A DNA stretch of 64,000 bases, taken from contig QRFJ01000007.1 in the NCBI GenBank assembly GCA_006176705.1, positions 3,955,840 to 4,019,839 of the forward strand, read 5' to 3'. Under the pieces are notes generated by a model. The model was not told the DNA's origin, made no database searches, and was given only the letters and a program-made list of their open reading frames with translations. The stretch is from Cocos nucifera. Its lineage: Eukaryota; Streptophyta; Magnoliopsida; Arecales; Arecaceae. How positions within the stretch are numbered: position 1 is the first letter of the stretch; the number at the start of each line of letters is the position of its first letter. Shown in pieces: positions 24,901 through 35,754 of this stretch. The position numbers and the translations under genes were made by a program.

Positions 24901-26805
24901 ACATTGAAATTTCTTTTTTGAGAGTTATGCTTGGGCAAACTTTTTTACGGATGTACAAATGTTATAGCCCAATTTCCATGGATAAGGTCAAACATATATT
25001 CAATTATAATAGGCCAAACAACCTCTCTTGTACAGTCCATAGAACATGGCACTGTGCAGTTCATAACTTTAAACTCTTCAATATAAAGTGGATCAAAGAC
25101 CAAAAGTTTGCCATATATAAATCAATATAACATGGTACTTTGAGCCTTTTGAAGAACTAAAAAATTGATCAGCAGACTGGATTTTTGGAACCAGGATAAT
25201 ATACAGATACCAACAGAGTCATGATAGATCTTAAACTGCTGTACACACTCGCAATAAATAAGAAGTAAAGAAAGGGTCCCCTTTAAGATATCAGATAATG
25301 CAATAACAACCAGTTAGTTAGCCAAAGCAATAAGCACAAGTAAAGTGCTCGACGCAATAGTATATAAATTGTTTTTTTATAAATGACTACCCATCTACTG
25401 ATAAAACAAGTGTACTAAAGGAAGGGCTTGCTCTTGATGATGCGAAACATGTTATATATCAAAATATTAGTTATTTTATTACTGGACAATCATGCAAACT
25501 CGATCAAGCAAAGGTCAGCTCTATTCCAACACAAAATCTCCATTACAGGACAGAGCATTAAATTAATGGTTAGCGAGGAGGCCCATTTTACTTCATCTCT
25601 TGCTAACAAAGGGCATGCATGCTTAATTAGAGGAGGATGAATTATAAACAACACTACAAAACACAGAAAAGCGATGATGGAAGAGGTCATTGGAGGCAGA
25701 GAGCATAATTGTGATGATTTTAATCAAAGTGGATGCCAAGATCGAAATGATGGAAATGTCCAAACCAGGCAATGTGGTTTGCTAAATCCACTTATGAAAT
25801 AGCATGACAACAGGCTATGGGAAGGTGTGAAGGCCGGTGCGAGATTTCATTGAAACAGTAAAATATCCATTACCTGAAATTGTGTTACCCATGTTTCTTC
25901 ACAAGGAATCACAGTCAGTGTAACATTCTTAATCTCTTCAGCGAAGACATTTGGACTAAAAAGAAAAATCCTACCGTTCAATTTGAATTCAAGGTTATAT
26001 TACTGAGACAGTAGCGCAAGAAACTACATTTAGTAGCCCTCTAAAACTTGCCATCCTGATGCCAGCTTCAAATATTGTTAGACAAAGGGGGAGAATTCAA
26101 CCTTACCCACTGTGAACAATCAAGTCGATTCATAAATCATACAAGTGCGGAGCAGCTAATACCGAATATAGCATTCTTCGAAATGAAAGATATGAATTAA
26201 AAATGGACATGTTGTATCCAAGTGCGACTAAAGAGTAAAGACAGGATCGTCAGGGTCATGTACAATTCAAGGCACAACAACCACATTCAAGAAAGACTTT
26301 CCAGCGAGTAAACAACTGTTAAGCACATCAGATTACTGATGATATGCCGCTAGCCAGATGTCCGCCGCATAAATCATAGCTTCTAGATTTCTAATGAATG
26401 TCCTTTCCCTGACCAGATTTTCTTACTGCTTGATGTCGATAGAAAGCATATAAACGCCCACTCCATGATATAGATTATCTTGCGAAAGGACGAGGGTTTT
26501 CCGGGATCAAAGAATCTACGTATAGAACGGGGAGAAGTGATGGGACTTGCCTTGTTCTCTGAATCCGGCTCGCCGCGGCGATGGGCGATCCATCGGTCCC
26601 TGACCTGGGCGACGGTGTCGCCGGTGAGGGTGAGGGAGGCAGCGATCGCGGCCTGTTTGAGGGGGAAGTCGGCGAGGGACCACCCACGCCCTTGGACGTT
26701 GATGGATTCCGAGGAAGAGGATTTGGGTTTTCTCCTGGAGCGATGTCGGTGGCCCTTCGGAGAAAAATTCCACCAGAACAATCCCCCCTTCCCAAGAGCA
26801 TCCAT
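21983..26805 (-). CDS. Mpv17/PMP22 family membrane protein, 5 exons, 222 aa
   Basis: Exons in transcript order: 26805-26551, 24646-24494, 24370-24238, 24147-24108, 22070-21983 (669 nt). Members sit in peroxisomal, mitochondrial or plastid inner membranes and are thought to form small pores; the organelle here is undetermined. Recognisable stretches in order: FPLKQAAIAASLTLTGDTVA, SHDWLRALRMASYGFLLYGP, GSHAWYQFLDR, LLNQIVLGPCVIAVVFAWNN, LPSKYQKDALPTLFYG, FRFWIPVSILNFG, and a final RVAFMSSCSIFWNFYLSTTM. Length and the four hydrophobic segments fit the family. The start is ATG 26805, preceded in frame by a TAG. Intron 1 (24647-26550) begins AAG|GCAAGT, a GC-AG intron with otherwise perfect donor consensus. 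The N-terminal ~45 residues are Arg/Ser/Lys-rich, as in an organelle-targeting leader. Confidence 0.9.
22779..22953 (+). repeat. Dispersed repeat copy A (ggtac-rich), intron 4 of the Mpv17 gene
   Basis: It begins gctatcttggta and contains gtgttggcaagcctggtatg, agtgtaccaacacccggtac and a tattggtacaggatggtata segment. A related copy in the same + strand orientation lies at 38179-38352. Alternating ggta/tacc words make internal folding likely. The class is unknown. Confidence 0.55.
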
Positions 26806-28247
26806 TCGGCGACAAGAAGCCTCCAATCGTCTCACAGGAGGAGCACTCTATGTGGTGCCACCACACGGTGGCCCCAGCTCCTACTGGAGCGCGCGCCCCG
26901 GATGGCGACCGGCCACCAATCAATGGAGCGTGACGTCCGGGTGGTTGTAACCATCGCGTTGCACCCTGTCGCCCATCTTTGGGCGACGAAAGGGATGATG
27001 GCGGGGAGTCCACGCGATTACCAGATCGCAGATCGACCACCTTTAAGATCTGGGTACCAACCACCAAGTGAATCAGAGAATCCTTGCTCTTATTGTTAAT
27101 TATTTAGAATGATTATTCTATTTTCCCAAACAGTTTGGCTGCTCTTATTACTACCGGTAATATTTATTGATCAGTATTAGTAAGAAGTTGTTACGATGTA
27201 TCTAACTACAGTTTAATTTTGTTACCGAGCTACGAGTGCAACCAACCAATGAGTGCAAATAATGCCCAAGCAAATACTTCTAGGTCACGTAGGATGAGAG
27301 GAATAACAAAATAGGGGGTGAATTTTACAAAGTGAGAAGGGATACAATGTGTGATTTTAGTGTTGGTTCGCTTTTTGACAATCCATATTTGGTTCCATAG
27401 ATGGTGGGTAGCATCGCAATTATATGTCAACTTTGTAAGATTTTTTGTTGGATATTCCTCCATCATGCCAAGGACCGTCATATAGGTTCCACCATCAATC
27501 TTTTGGTTCAAAAAGTTAATAAAATTATGAATAAATCTTGGTCCATCAATTTGCATCCTCTTAAATTGGGAGATGCAAGGAACGGTTGATGAAAAATTGA
27601 TGGATAGATTTTTACATTGATAAAATTATCTCTTATTATTTTTTTAACAAAACTATAATATTTTCTTATTTTTTTCATTAATATTATTTATATATATTTA
27701 TATATACTATTAGTCATATACTATTAAATTTTATCACTAATTATTTTAATTTTAGTACATAGTTTTGATAATTATAATTAAATAATTAAAATTATCTTTT
27801 ATTTTCAAATTTTTTAATATTTTTAATTAATTATTTTATATAATTTTAATTAATTATAAATTAACTAGTTAATTATATAATTAATTTATTAATAATTTAT
27901 TTATTAAATTATTTATTAAATTAAATTAAAGTATAATTAAATATTTATCTAATTATAGATTATAATGATCATAAGTTAATATATTATTTATTCTTTAGTA
28001 TAAAGAAGTATTATAAATTGATAATAGTATTATTTTTAATAAAAGATAGTTTAGTAAAAATGTTATATAAATATTATCCATTCTTCTTTTCATTCCTCCT
28101 ATACCAAACAGAAGAGAAGAAAATCATTTCTATCTATCTTTCCATATTTCACTAAATATATGAAATGATGGATGGATCTTTCATCCATGCTCTCTCTCAT
28201 CCATTCTTTCTTATCCATCCATCTTTTCTTCAATTCATTTTTCATAC
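26806..28247. other. Region between the Mpv17 start and the LTR element
   Basis: 26806-27070 is GC-rich and should hold the 5' leader and promoter of the Mpv17 gene on the - strand. Overlapping frames on both strands there are compositional. 27570-28247 is extremely AT-rich with gatggat/atccatc words at its ends and no coding potential. Confidence 0.5.
27580..28247. mobile_element. AT-rich MITE-like element interrupted by the LTR retrotransposon
   Basis: The left edge reads gatgaaaaattgatggatag. The reverse complement of the right edge, read across the LTR insertion, gives tttggtatgaaaaatgaatt then gaagaaaagatggatggat, a loose inverted match. The core is almost pure A/T. Joining the flanks of the LTR element gives ttttcataccaaacaaaggg, a phrase common at ends of plant MITEs. 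Ends and target duplication are not defined. Confidence 0.3.
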
Positions 28248-29314
28248 TGTTGGTGCAGAATCTGATCGACGCCGGAACGAGCTAGAGTGGAGAAGGACGA
28301 GGTTGCCGTCGGAGATCTGCAAAATAAAGTTTCATTCGGAATCGGTGGTGGTGGCTCCGATGGGATCCTCCGACGATCAAATCAGCTTTTCTGATCAACA
28401 GAAATAGATTACTCAAACGAGAGCTCGGTAGAGTTTCAAAAAGGAGAAGAGAGCTTAGAGCTTAGAGAAAACATATCTGGAGGATTCATTTTTATAAGCA
28501 GAGCTTGATTGATAGTGACAGCTGCAGCTATCTGGCAGCGGACCGCTTGAGGCTTGGTGGAGTTTGATACGGAGGAGGTGTCGTCAGGCTGATGGTGACA
28601 GCCATACCATTCGGTAGCGTCGCCTATGGCAGACTGATGGCGATCGTTCGTCGAGATTTAATAGCCGTAGCTCTAAGAAAGCAGGCATTGGTTGGTGGAC
28701 TTTGGCACATATCAATTCCAAAGGAGTTCGGACTCTTGAAGGAAATATGTCTGGAGGAAATTATCCGGGAGTAATTCGCTGGAGGAATTCGATTGAGAGA
28801 GAAGTCCTGAAGGAGTTCAGCTCTCATAGAAAAAGTTTGAAAGAAGTTCGGCTTCTGTAGGCGTCCGACTGGAGGAGAAGCTCGGAAGGAGTTCGGCTCC
28901 CATAGGCGTCCAACTGGAGGAGTGCGGAGGGAGTTCGGCTCTCATAGGAGTCCGACCGTAGGAACAATTCGGAAGGAGTTCGGCTCCCATAGGCGTCCGA
29001 CTGAAGGAGTAGCTCGGGAGGAGTTCGGCTCTCATAGGCATCATACTGAAGGAGTGTGGAGGGAGTTCGGCTCTCGTAGGAGTCTGACTGAAGGAGTGCG
29101 GAGAGAGTTCGGCTCTCGTAGAAGTCCGACTGAAGCTCGACCGCTGAGAAGTTCGGTCGACTGAAGAGATTTGGCTAAGACTCGGCTGTTGGAAAGTTCG
29201 ACCGACTGAAGGAGTTCGGCTAAGGTTTGGCCACTGAAGCTCTTCCATGATCATCGGTTGTGTTGGGCTAAGCATCAAGTTGGACTTCGGCAAGAGCGGA
29301 GTTTATCCCCAACA
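28248..29314 (-). repeat. 3' LTR of the retrotransposon (- strand sense)
   Basis: 1067 bp partner of 32453-33523. It has clean ends: TGTTGG at 28248 and CCAACA ending at 29314, mutually reverse-complementary as expected for LTR termini. About eight 42-45 bp tandem units (gagttcggctctcataggcg-type) fill 28808-29130. Confidence 0.87.
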
Positions 29315-29389
29315 ATAGTCCCCCCACTTCTGAGTTCGAAACTTGAAGAAAGAGAGTACAGAAAAGACGACTGTCGAAGTCCTCTTCAG

Positions 29390-31145
29390 TGCTCTACATC
29401 AGTTCAGGTTGAAGCTCGGGGGAGATCTTATCTCCAACCAAGGTTAACATTGAAGTTGAGGCTCGGAGGGATCCCACCTCCAGCCGAGGTCTAGGGAGAC
29501 CTTATCTTTTGTTGATGTTGCGGTTGAAGCTCGGGAGAGATCCTATCTCCAGCCAAGGTTGAAGTTGAAATTGAGGCTCGGGGGAGATTTCATCTCCAAT
29601 CGAAATTGAAGTTGAAGTTGAGGCTCGGGGGATCCCATTTTCAACCGAGGTCTAGGAAGATTTTATCTTTTGTTGACGTTGCGGTTGAAGCTTGGAGGAG
29701 ATCCTATCTCCAACCGAGGTTGAAGTTGAAGTTGAGGCTCGGGAGAGATCTCATCTCCAGCCGAGGTTGAAGGAGATCTTATCTCTTTGTAGCAGCTCGG
29801 GGGAGATCTTATCTCCAGCAGCCAAGATCGAAGGTTGAGCTTGGGGAAGATCTTATCTCCAGCAGTCGAGGTTGAAAGAAATCTTATCTCCTGTTGGTGA
29901 AGACTTTGAAGCTCAGGAGAGATCTTATCTCTAGCCGAGGTTGAAGGTTGAGCTCAGAGGAGATTCTTATCTCCAGCAACCGAGGTCGAAGGTTGGGCTC
30001 GGAAGAGATCTTATCTCCAGCAACCGAGGTTGAAGGAGATCTTATCTTCTATAGAAGCTAGAGGGAGATCTTATCTCCAGCAGCGAGGTTGACTCGATCG
30101 CTCGGGAGAGATCTTATCTCCAACAGCGAGGTTGACTCGGTCGCTCGGGAGAGATCTTATCTCTAGCCGAGGTTGACTTGAACGCTCGGAGGAGATCTTA
30201 TCTCCGACAGCTGAGGTTGAAGGTAAAAGCTCGGGGGAGATCTTATCTCCAACAGTCGAGATTCAAGGTTGGGCTCAGAGGAGATCTTATCTTTAGTAGT
30301 CGAGGTTGAAGGAGATCTTATCTCTTGTAGAAGCTTGAGGAAGATCTTATCTCCAGTAGCTGAGGTTGAAGGTTGAGCTCGGGGGAGCTCTTATCTCCAG
30401 CAGTTGAGGTTGAAGGAGATCTTATCTCCTATTGGTGAAGACTTTGAAGCTCAGGAGAGATCTTATCTCTATCCGAGGTTGAAGGTTGAGCTTGAGGAAG
30501 ATATTATCTCCAGCAGTCGAGGTCGAAGGTTGGGCTCGGAGAAGATCTTATCTCCAGCAGTCGAGGTTGAAGGAGATCTTATCTCCTGTAGAAGCTCGGG
30601 GGAGATCTTATCTCCAGCAGTCGAGGTTGACTCGATCGCTCGGAAGAGATCTTATCTCCGGTAGTCGAGGTTGAAGATAAAGCTCGGGGGAGATCTTATC
30701 TCCAGCAGCTGAGGTTGAAGGTTGGGCTCGAGGGAGATCTTATCTTCAGTAGCCAAGGTTGAGGAAGATCTTATCTCCTATAGAAGCTCGGGAGAGATCT
30801 TATCTTCAGCAGTCGAGGTTGACTCGATCACTCGGAAGAGATCTTATCTCTAGCCAAGGTTGATCCGATCGCTCGGGAGAGATCTTATCTCTAGCCGAGG
30901 TTGACTCGATCGCTCGGAAGAGATCTTATCTTCGGTAGCCAAGGTTGAAGGAGATCTTATCTCCTATTGGCGAAGGCTTTGAAGTTCGGAAGAGATCTTA
31001 TCTCTAGCTGAGGTTAACCCAGTCGCTTGAAAGAGATCTTATCTTTAGCCGAGGTTGACTCGATCGCTCGAGAAAGATCTTATCTCTAGTCGAGATTGAC
31101 TCGATCGCTCAAGGAAGATCCTATCTCTGGCAGCCGAGGTTGAAG
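29390..31145 (+). repeat. Tandem array of about forty 30-46 bp units with a palindromic core
   Basis: The core ggagatcttatctcc (GGAGAT-CTT-ATCTCC, perfect 6-bp arms) recurs throughout, joined by linkers such as agcagtcgaggttgaagg, gttgactcgatcgctcgg and aagctcggg. Roughly forty cores are countable by eye. The array lies between the integrase remnant and the 3' LTR of the retrotransposon. Unit length varies because three or four linker types alternate. Confidence 0.88.
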
Positions 31146-31199
31146 GATTTCGACCTACTTATGTTAGGATGAGGTTCTCCTCCTGTTCCTAACACAACC

Positions 31200-31395
31200 A
31201 CTATTGATGGCTTCTTTCTGGCAGTACATTCTCAGACTCTCTGAGTCTTATGATCGTGGGAGTATTGTTCCTTCGAGCTCCTTCTAGCGATAAGTTCCAA
31301 ACTGAACGACCTCCTCTGCTTCATATGGGCCTTCCCAATTTTGGGCAAGCTTCCTCTGGTTCTAAGGCTGAGAGATGACGGCTCGTCGAAGTACT
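31200..31395 (-). pseudogene. Integrase C-terminal remnant of the LTR element
   Basis: The - strand reads LGDLVLRRAVIS, then KLAQNWEGPYEAEEVVQFGT, then KELEGTILPRS and SLRMY. This follows the order of the C-terminal end of Ty3/gypsy pol (GDLVLRR, the NW-GPY module, and a final LR-YY-type tail). Three in-frame stops (after SQP, TYR and LPRS) make it non-functional. It fixes both the superfamily and the - strand orientation. Confidence 0.75.
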
Positions 31396-31538
31396 AAGTC
31401 CCCCAGAGATAGCATTGATGATGCTTGGAGGTGGCCGATCTTCTTATTATTCCTCCCTCATTAGTGGTTCTGGCCGTGGTATCACCATTGGCTTGCTTCA
31501 GGCTGGCATCTGTGGAGTATTGAGGGGGGCATAGTTGT

Positions 31539-32032
31539 AAAACCTCATGGGGAGAGAACTTCTTCAATCTCTTCTGTCGGAGCTTCCTTGATGATGAGCT
31601 CGAGAAGGAGTTCGAACTCGCTTGTGCTCGGGAGGAGGATTCGTGAGCGTGGGAGGAGGGTCCGTGAACGTGGCCGAACTTCATTCGGCCCTTCTATGAA
31701 ACCTTCTAAGGGAGAACTTTATGCCCTTTTGTCGGAGCTTCTTTGATGATGAGCTTGAGGGGGAGTTCGGCCTCGCTCCGCTCGGAGAGAGTCCATGAGC
31801 ATGGTCGAACTTCATTCCACCTTCCTGTGAAACCTCATAGGGGAAGAACTTTGTACCATTTTGTTAGGGCTTCTTTGATGATGAGCTCGAGGGAGAGTTC
31901 GGCCTTGTTTGCGCTCGGAAGGAGTCCATGAGCACGGCCTTGCTTGCGCTCAGGGGGAGTCCGTGAGTACGGCCGAACTTTATTTCGTCCTCCTATGAAA
32001 CCTCATGGGGGGAGAACTTCTACTTTCTATTT
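31539..32032 (+). repeat. Tandem repeat array, units of about 131-169 bp
   Basis: The phrase aaacctcatgggg-agaact starts units at 31539, 31698, 31829 and 31998 (the last partial). Each contains ggagcttctttgatgatgag, gagttcggcctcgct, gcgctcgg, gagtccgtgagca and ggccgaacttcatt. Length differences come from internal duplications of the gtgagc-tgg segment in units 1 and 3. Confidence 0.8.
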
Positions 32033-32146
32033 CTCTTTCCTAAGGGCAACGGGTGTGCTAGACCAAATGCTCTACCTTAAGGCTAGTTTCTAGCATCCTG
32101 ATGGCGGATTTCCTGATGGAATCACCGTCGGAGGTTGCCACATGGC

Positions 32147-32446
32147 CTACATTATTCTGGTGAAATCCTGAATCCACTGCATCAGTAGGTTAAACTGCTC
32201 CGAATCTACTATAGCCGTCGGTGGAGGTAGCGGTTGAGGCACCGACGATGAAGCAAGAACAGATGGATCCAGCTCAGATCTGATGGTGGAAGCGGTAGAT
32301 CTCCGGATAGCCATCTTCTTTGAAGGCATTTCTTGGGATCGAGGAGGAGGATGGAGATGAACTTTGAAGGAGAAGGTCGGTAGGTCGACTGAGCACTCTT
32401 TTAAGAATAAGGGTACCTCAAAAATAGAGGACCCTCCTTCTAGCAC
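32147..32446 (-). pseudogene. Gag-like N-terminal remnant of the LTR element
   Basis: An open - strand frame directly after the 5' LTR is rich in Ser/Pro and ends ...SEQFNLLMQWIQDFTRIM before a stop. This resembles the start of plant gypsy gag proteins (a low-complexity leader, then an SEQF-LL-type helix). No capsid core or zinc knuckle follows. Similarity is weak and based on position as much as sequence. Confidence 0.4.
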
Positions 32447-32452
32447 TAATTC

Positions 32453-33523
32453 TTTTGGTGCAGAATCTAGTCAACGCCGGGACGAGCTGGAGTGGAGGAG
32501 GATGAGATCGCCGTCGGAGATCTGCAAAATAAAGTTCCATTCGAAGTCGTTGGTGGTGGCTCCGACGGGATCCTCAGATGATCAAGTCAGCTCTTCTGGT
32601 CAATAGAAATGAAGTACTCAGACAAGAGCTCCGCAGAGTTTTGAAAAGGAGAAGAGAGCTTAGAGCTTAGAGAAAACGTATCTAGAGGATTTCTTTTTAT
32701 AGACGGAGCTTGATTGATGGTGACAGCTACAGCTGTCTAGTAGTCGGTCGCTCGAGGCCTGGTGGAGTTCGATACGGAGGAAAAGGTGTCGTCAGGTTGA
32801 TGGTGATAGCCATACCGTCTGGTAGCGTCACCTATGGTAGACTGATAGTGATCGTTCATCGAGATTTAATAGTCGTAGCTTTGAGAAAGCAGGCGTTGGT
32901 TGGTGGACTTCAGCACATATCAATTTCAGAGGAGTTTGTACTTTTGAAGAAAATACGTCTGGAGAGAATTATCCGGGAGTAATCCGCTGGAGGAATCCGA
33001 TTGAGAAAGAAGTTCGGAAGGAGTTCGGCTTCTAGAGGAGTTCGACTATCGTAGGAAAAGTTTGGAAGAAGTTTGGCTTTCGTAGGCGTCCGACTGGAAG
33101 AGAAGCTCAAAAGAAGTTTGGCTCCTATAGGCGTCCGACTAGAAGAGTGCGGAGGAAGTTTGGCTCTCGTAGGAGTCCGACCGTAGGAACAATCCAAAAA
33201 AAGTTTGGCTCCTATAGGCGTCCGACTGAAGGAGTAGCTTGGGAGGAGTTCGGCTCTCGTAGGCGTCCGACTGAAGGAGTGCGGAGGGAGTTCGGCTATC
33301 ATAGGAGTTCGACTGAAGGAGTGCGGAGGAAGTTCGGTTCCTATAGGAGTTCGACTGGAGCTCGGCTGCTGAAAAATTTGGTTGGCTGAAGGGATTCAGC
33401 TAAGACTCGACCGGCTGAAGGAGTTCGGCTAAGATTTGGCCGTTGAAGCTCTTTCATGATCACCGATTGCGTTGGGCTAAGCATCAGACTGGACTTCGGT
33501 AGGAATGAGGTTTATTCTCAATA
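32453..33523 (-). repeat. 5' LTR of the retrotransposon (- strand sense)
   Basis: 1071 bp, matching 28248-29314 along its length. Next to it on the internal side the - strand reads gaattagtgctagaaggagg, where a primer-binding site is expected; I could not assign the tRNA primer. It contains a series of 42-45 bp tandem units (aagttcggctc-tataggcgtccgactgaagg type) at about 33010-33355. Confidence 0.85.
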
Positions 33524-33528
33524 CATAC

Positions 33529-35754
33529 CAAACAAAGGGTTAAAGATATGCTTAGGATGGTTATATCAATATTTGCCCCAAAATTATAGCGACAAAGGAG
33601 GAGGTTTAAATCAAGTTAAACTCGAGTTTAAATCCATACGATGATACTCTAGGGATAAGTTTTACGGTTTATATGCATGGGATGGCAAAGTATTAATTGC
33701 ATTGTCGATGTGACTTATCTCAACCACAAAATCTGATTTTTAGCCAGATATAGGAAACATGTAGCATAAACTTGCTTTATCCTGGCTAGTTCCAAATAAA
33801 GCTTTAATATTTGTTATAGTAATTTTTACCTAGTCGGAAGAAAGGATCATTACTAGTATAATATGCAGATAAACCAACAAGATGAGCTTGAGTGACACCT
33901 TTTTCTGTTTTTTGTTTGCAACTTTGCCCATTCCTGGCCAATTTAGTTAACCATTGATGTGTCAATTATGCAAAATTGATCTCATTGTCATTGCTTATAT
34001 ATTTATCAATTCTCTAACATATTTGAGAGAAATTCTTCCAAATTATTCAGTCAACTTCATCTCCCACATCCATCCCGTCTTCCCATGCCAGATCCATTTC
34101 TGAACTCTTGAAGCATGACAAGCATCAGTTGCCCAACAAGCATTGGCACAGGTGCAACGAAGTTAAGCAGTGCTACAAACTTTATTGCAAACCAGGACAT
34201 AAATGTAGGTTGTTGGCCATTCTTTATCAAACATTACTTCATTAGCATACCATTTAGTTCGTTGATAAATATCATTCCCATGTGAGTCCAAAGCAGGAGG
34301 ATGCCCAGGCTCTCAGTGGCTGTTTTGTTGGCGGTAATTGAAGGCACATGCATCACTAATTGCACAAGTTAGAAGACTTTTTCACGGTTTGGTTTCCAAC
34401 TATGGTTCCCAAAAAGGGATGACATGGAGAATCTCGAGTCACGGCGAGATTGCTCGTAGAATAAGCTGCAGCATCTACATTTTACTTATAGCACTATCAC
34501 CGTAAATGAGAGGATAACCCCTTCCAAATAAAAAATCGCAAAAAAAAAACCCTCCATTAAAAAAAAAAAAAGAAGTCGGAATTAAGACATACACTTTCAG
34601 TTATATCATCCATAATTTCATATTCCAAAACAAACACTTCCTCGTTACATCTCTAATTGCTATACTTCTGTAACTTTTAGCTGCGGTGCCTAAGGATTGC
34701 TATACTTCTGTAACTTTTAGCTGCGGTGCCCAAGGATGGCAATCGATCAATACCTATATCAATCTCGTAAGTAAAAATATCATATATATATATATATATA
34801 TACATGTTCCATATCCATCTTGGATCGGATTAAAAAGAGATGCGGGTTTGATCGAATTAGGTATATAAGAGGGATTGATTTAATCGGATGCATATAAATA
34901 ATATAAAATTATCAAAATTTTGAATAAGAGATATATATTAAGATTAACTTGGGTCGCGTTCGGATTGGAGATTCGGATTTATTTTTTTTAAATTCATATT
35001 CATCCCAAGTTTCAATTAGATCCGATAAAATCCATTCCATTTGAGTTGGATCGGATCGGATATCCAATGAATCGTATAAAATTATCATCTCCTTCAATTA
35101 TAATGATCTAAATGCACCCTCAATTTAGGTTTCATTTTGTATAGCAGGCATTAATGCACCATCAATTGCAACGAACCGGATGGAGCCTCCTTGATTTAGG
35201 CTTCATTTCTAGACCCATCCAGTCCGAGTATCTCCCATATCAGGCGCAGGACCTGGCGGGCCCATTTCCACGCCGGAATGGAGCTGCGGAATATGAGATC
35301 GCAGAAGGGTTGCTGGGTTGGATCCGCGCGTGGCCTCTCCATCCATGACACGGCGAAACATCGGACCAGTAGATACGCTTCCGCCCCAAAGAATGTATGT
35401 ATGAATTGTTTTTCCAGCACCGCTTCGCAAGTCTATCGTTGACTCCCCACGGCCCAAGAAAGTGAGAATACTACCATGCCGACACCACCAACGCCAAAAG
35501 AAGCGTAAAAAGAAGAAAGAATCTCAGATCCGAACTCCCTCAATTTTCTCATTCGCTTCACCTAATCTACACCTACTTTTCTCCCAAATTGAAACCACCG
35601 CAGCGGTAGAGATCTGATCTCATCTTCCCCATCTCTTTCTCGAATCCGTTTTTTATCGAAATTGGATTCAACCAAAACAAAAGATGGTTCTTGGGAGGAG
35701 GTTTTTAAGGCAAGAATGATGATGTCGTGGAGTTCGGAAAAAGGGGAGAATTAG
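33529..35754. other. Region between the LTR element and the translocator gene
   Basis: No gene is recognised. It holds a 40-bp perfect-looking tandem duplication at 34656-34735 (unit beginning attgctatacttctgtaact), A-rich runs at 34541-34571, a (TA)n run at about 34782-34802, and an AT-rich repeat with ggatcgga words at 34735-35090. Sequence from about 35490 to 35754 is likely the promoter and 5' leader of the next gene; an untranslated ATG or two precede the chosen start. Confidence 0.5.
34656..34735 (+). repeat. 40-bp tandem duplication
   Basis: Units start at 34656 and 34696, both beginning attgctatacttctgtaact and continuing to gcggtgcc-aagg; only one difference (t/c) is visible. This is a recent local duplication. 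Confidence 0.85.

Larger units (their letters stand above)
28248..33523 (-). mobile_element. Degenerate Ty3/gypsy-like LTR retrotransposon, non-autonomous, - strand
   Basis: Two long direct repeats (28248-29314 and 32453-33523) begin TGTTGG/TTTTGG and end CCAACA/TCAATA, i.e. TG...CA with mutations in the right copy. CATAC flanks both ends (28243-28247 and 33524-33528), a 5-bp target-site duplication. The - strand orientation follows from three signs. A purine-rich tract (GAAGTGGGGGGACTAT on the - strand, 29315-29330) abuts the left LTR. A gag-like frame lies next to the right LTR. An integrase C-terminal remnant lies between them, also on the - strand. Most of gag-pro-RT-RNaseH is missing. 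The LTRs differ at very roughly one base in ten by eye, so the insertion is old. Confidence 0.88.

Noticed and set aside
25874..25955. Extra coding exon of the Mpv17 gene
   Set aside because: It would shift frame and brings an immediate stop; exon 1 joins exon 2 in phase without it and matches the family.
26516..27099. Large overlapping frames on both strands at the Mpv17 first exon
   Set aside because: They are shadows of a GC-rich exon and promoter; only the frame from ATG 26805 matches a family and splices in phase.
28817..29293. Repetitive-peptide gene in the LTR
   Set aside because: No start context, intron or expression evidence; it is explained by tandem units divisible by three. Kept only as a low-interest observation.
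28808..31145. CRISPR-like array of short regular repeats
   Set aside because: Repeats are contiguous variants without unique spacers, lie in and between LTRs of a retrotransposon, and the genome is a plant's.
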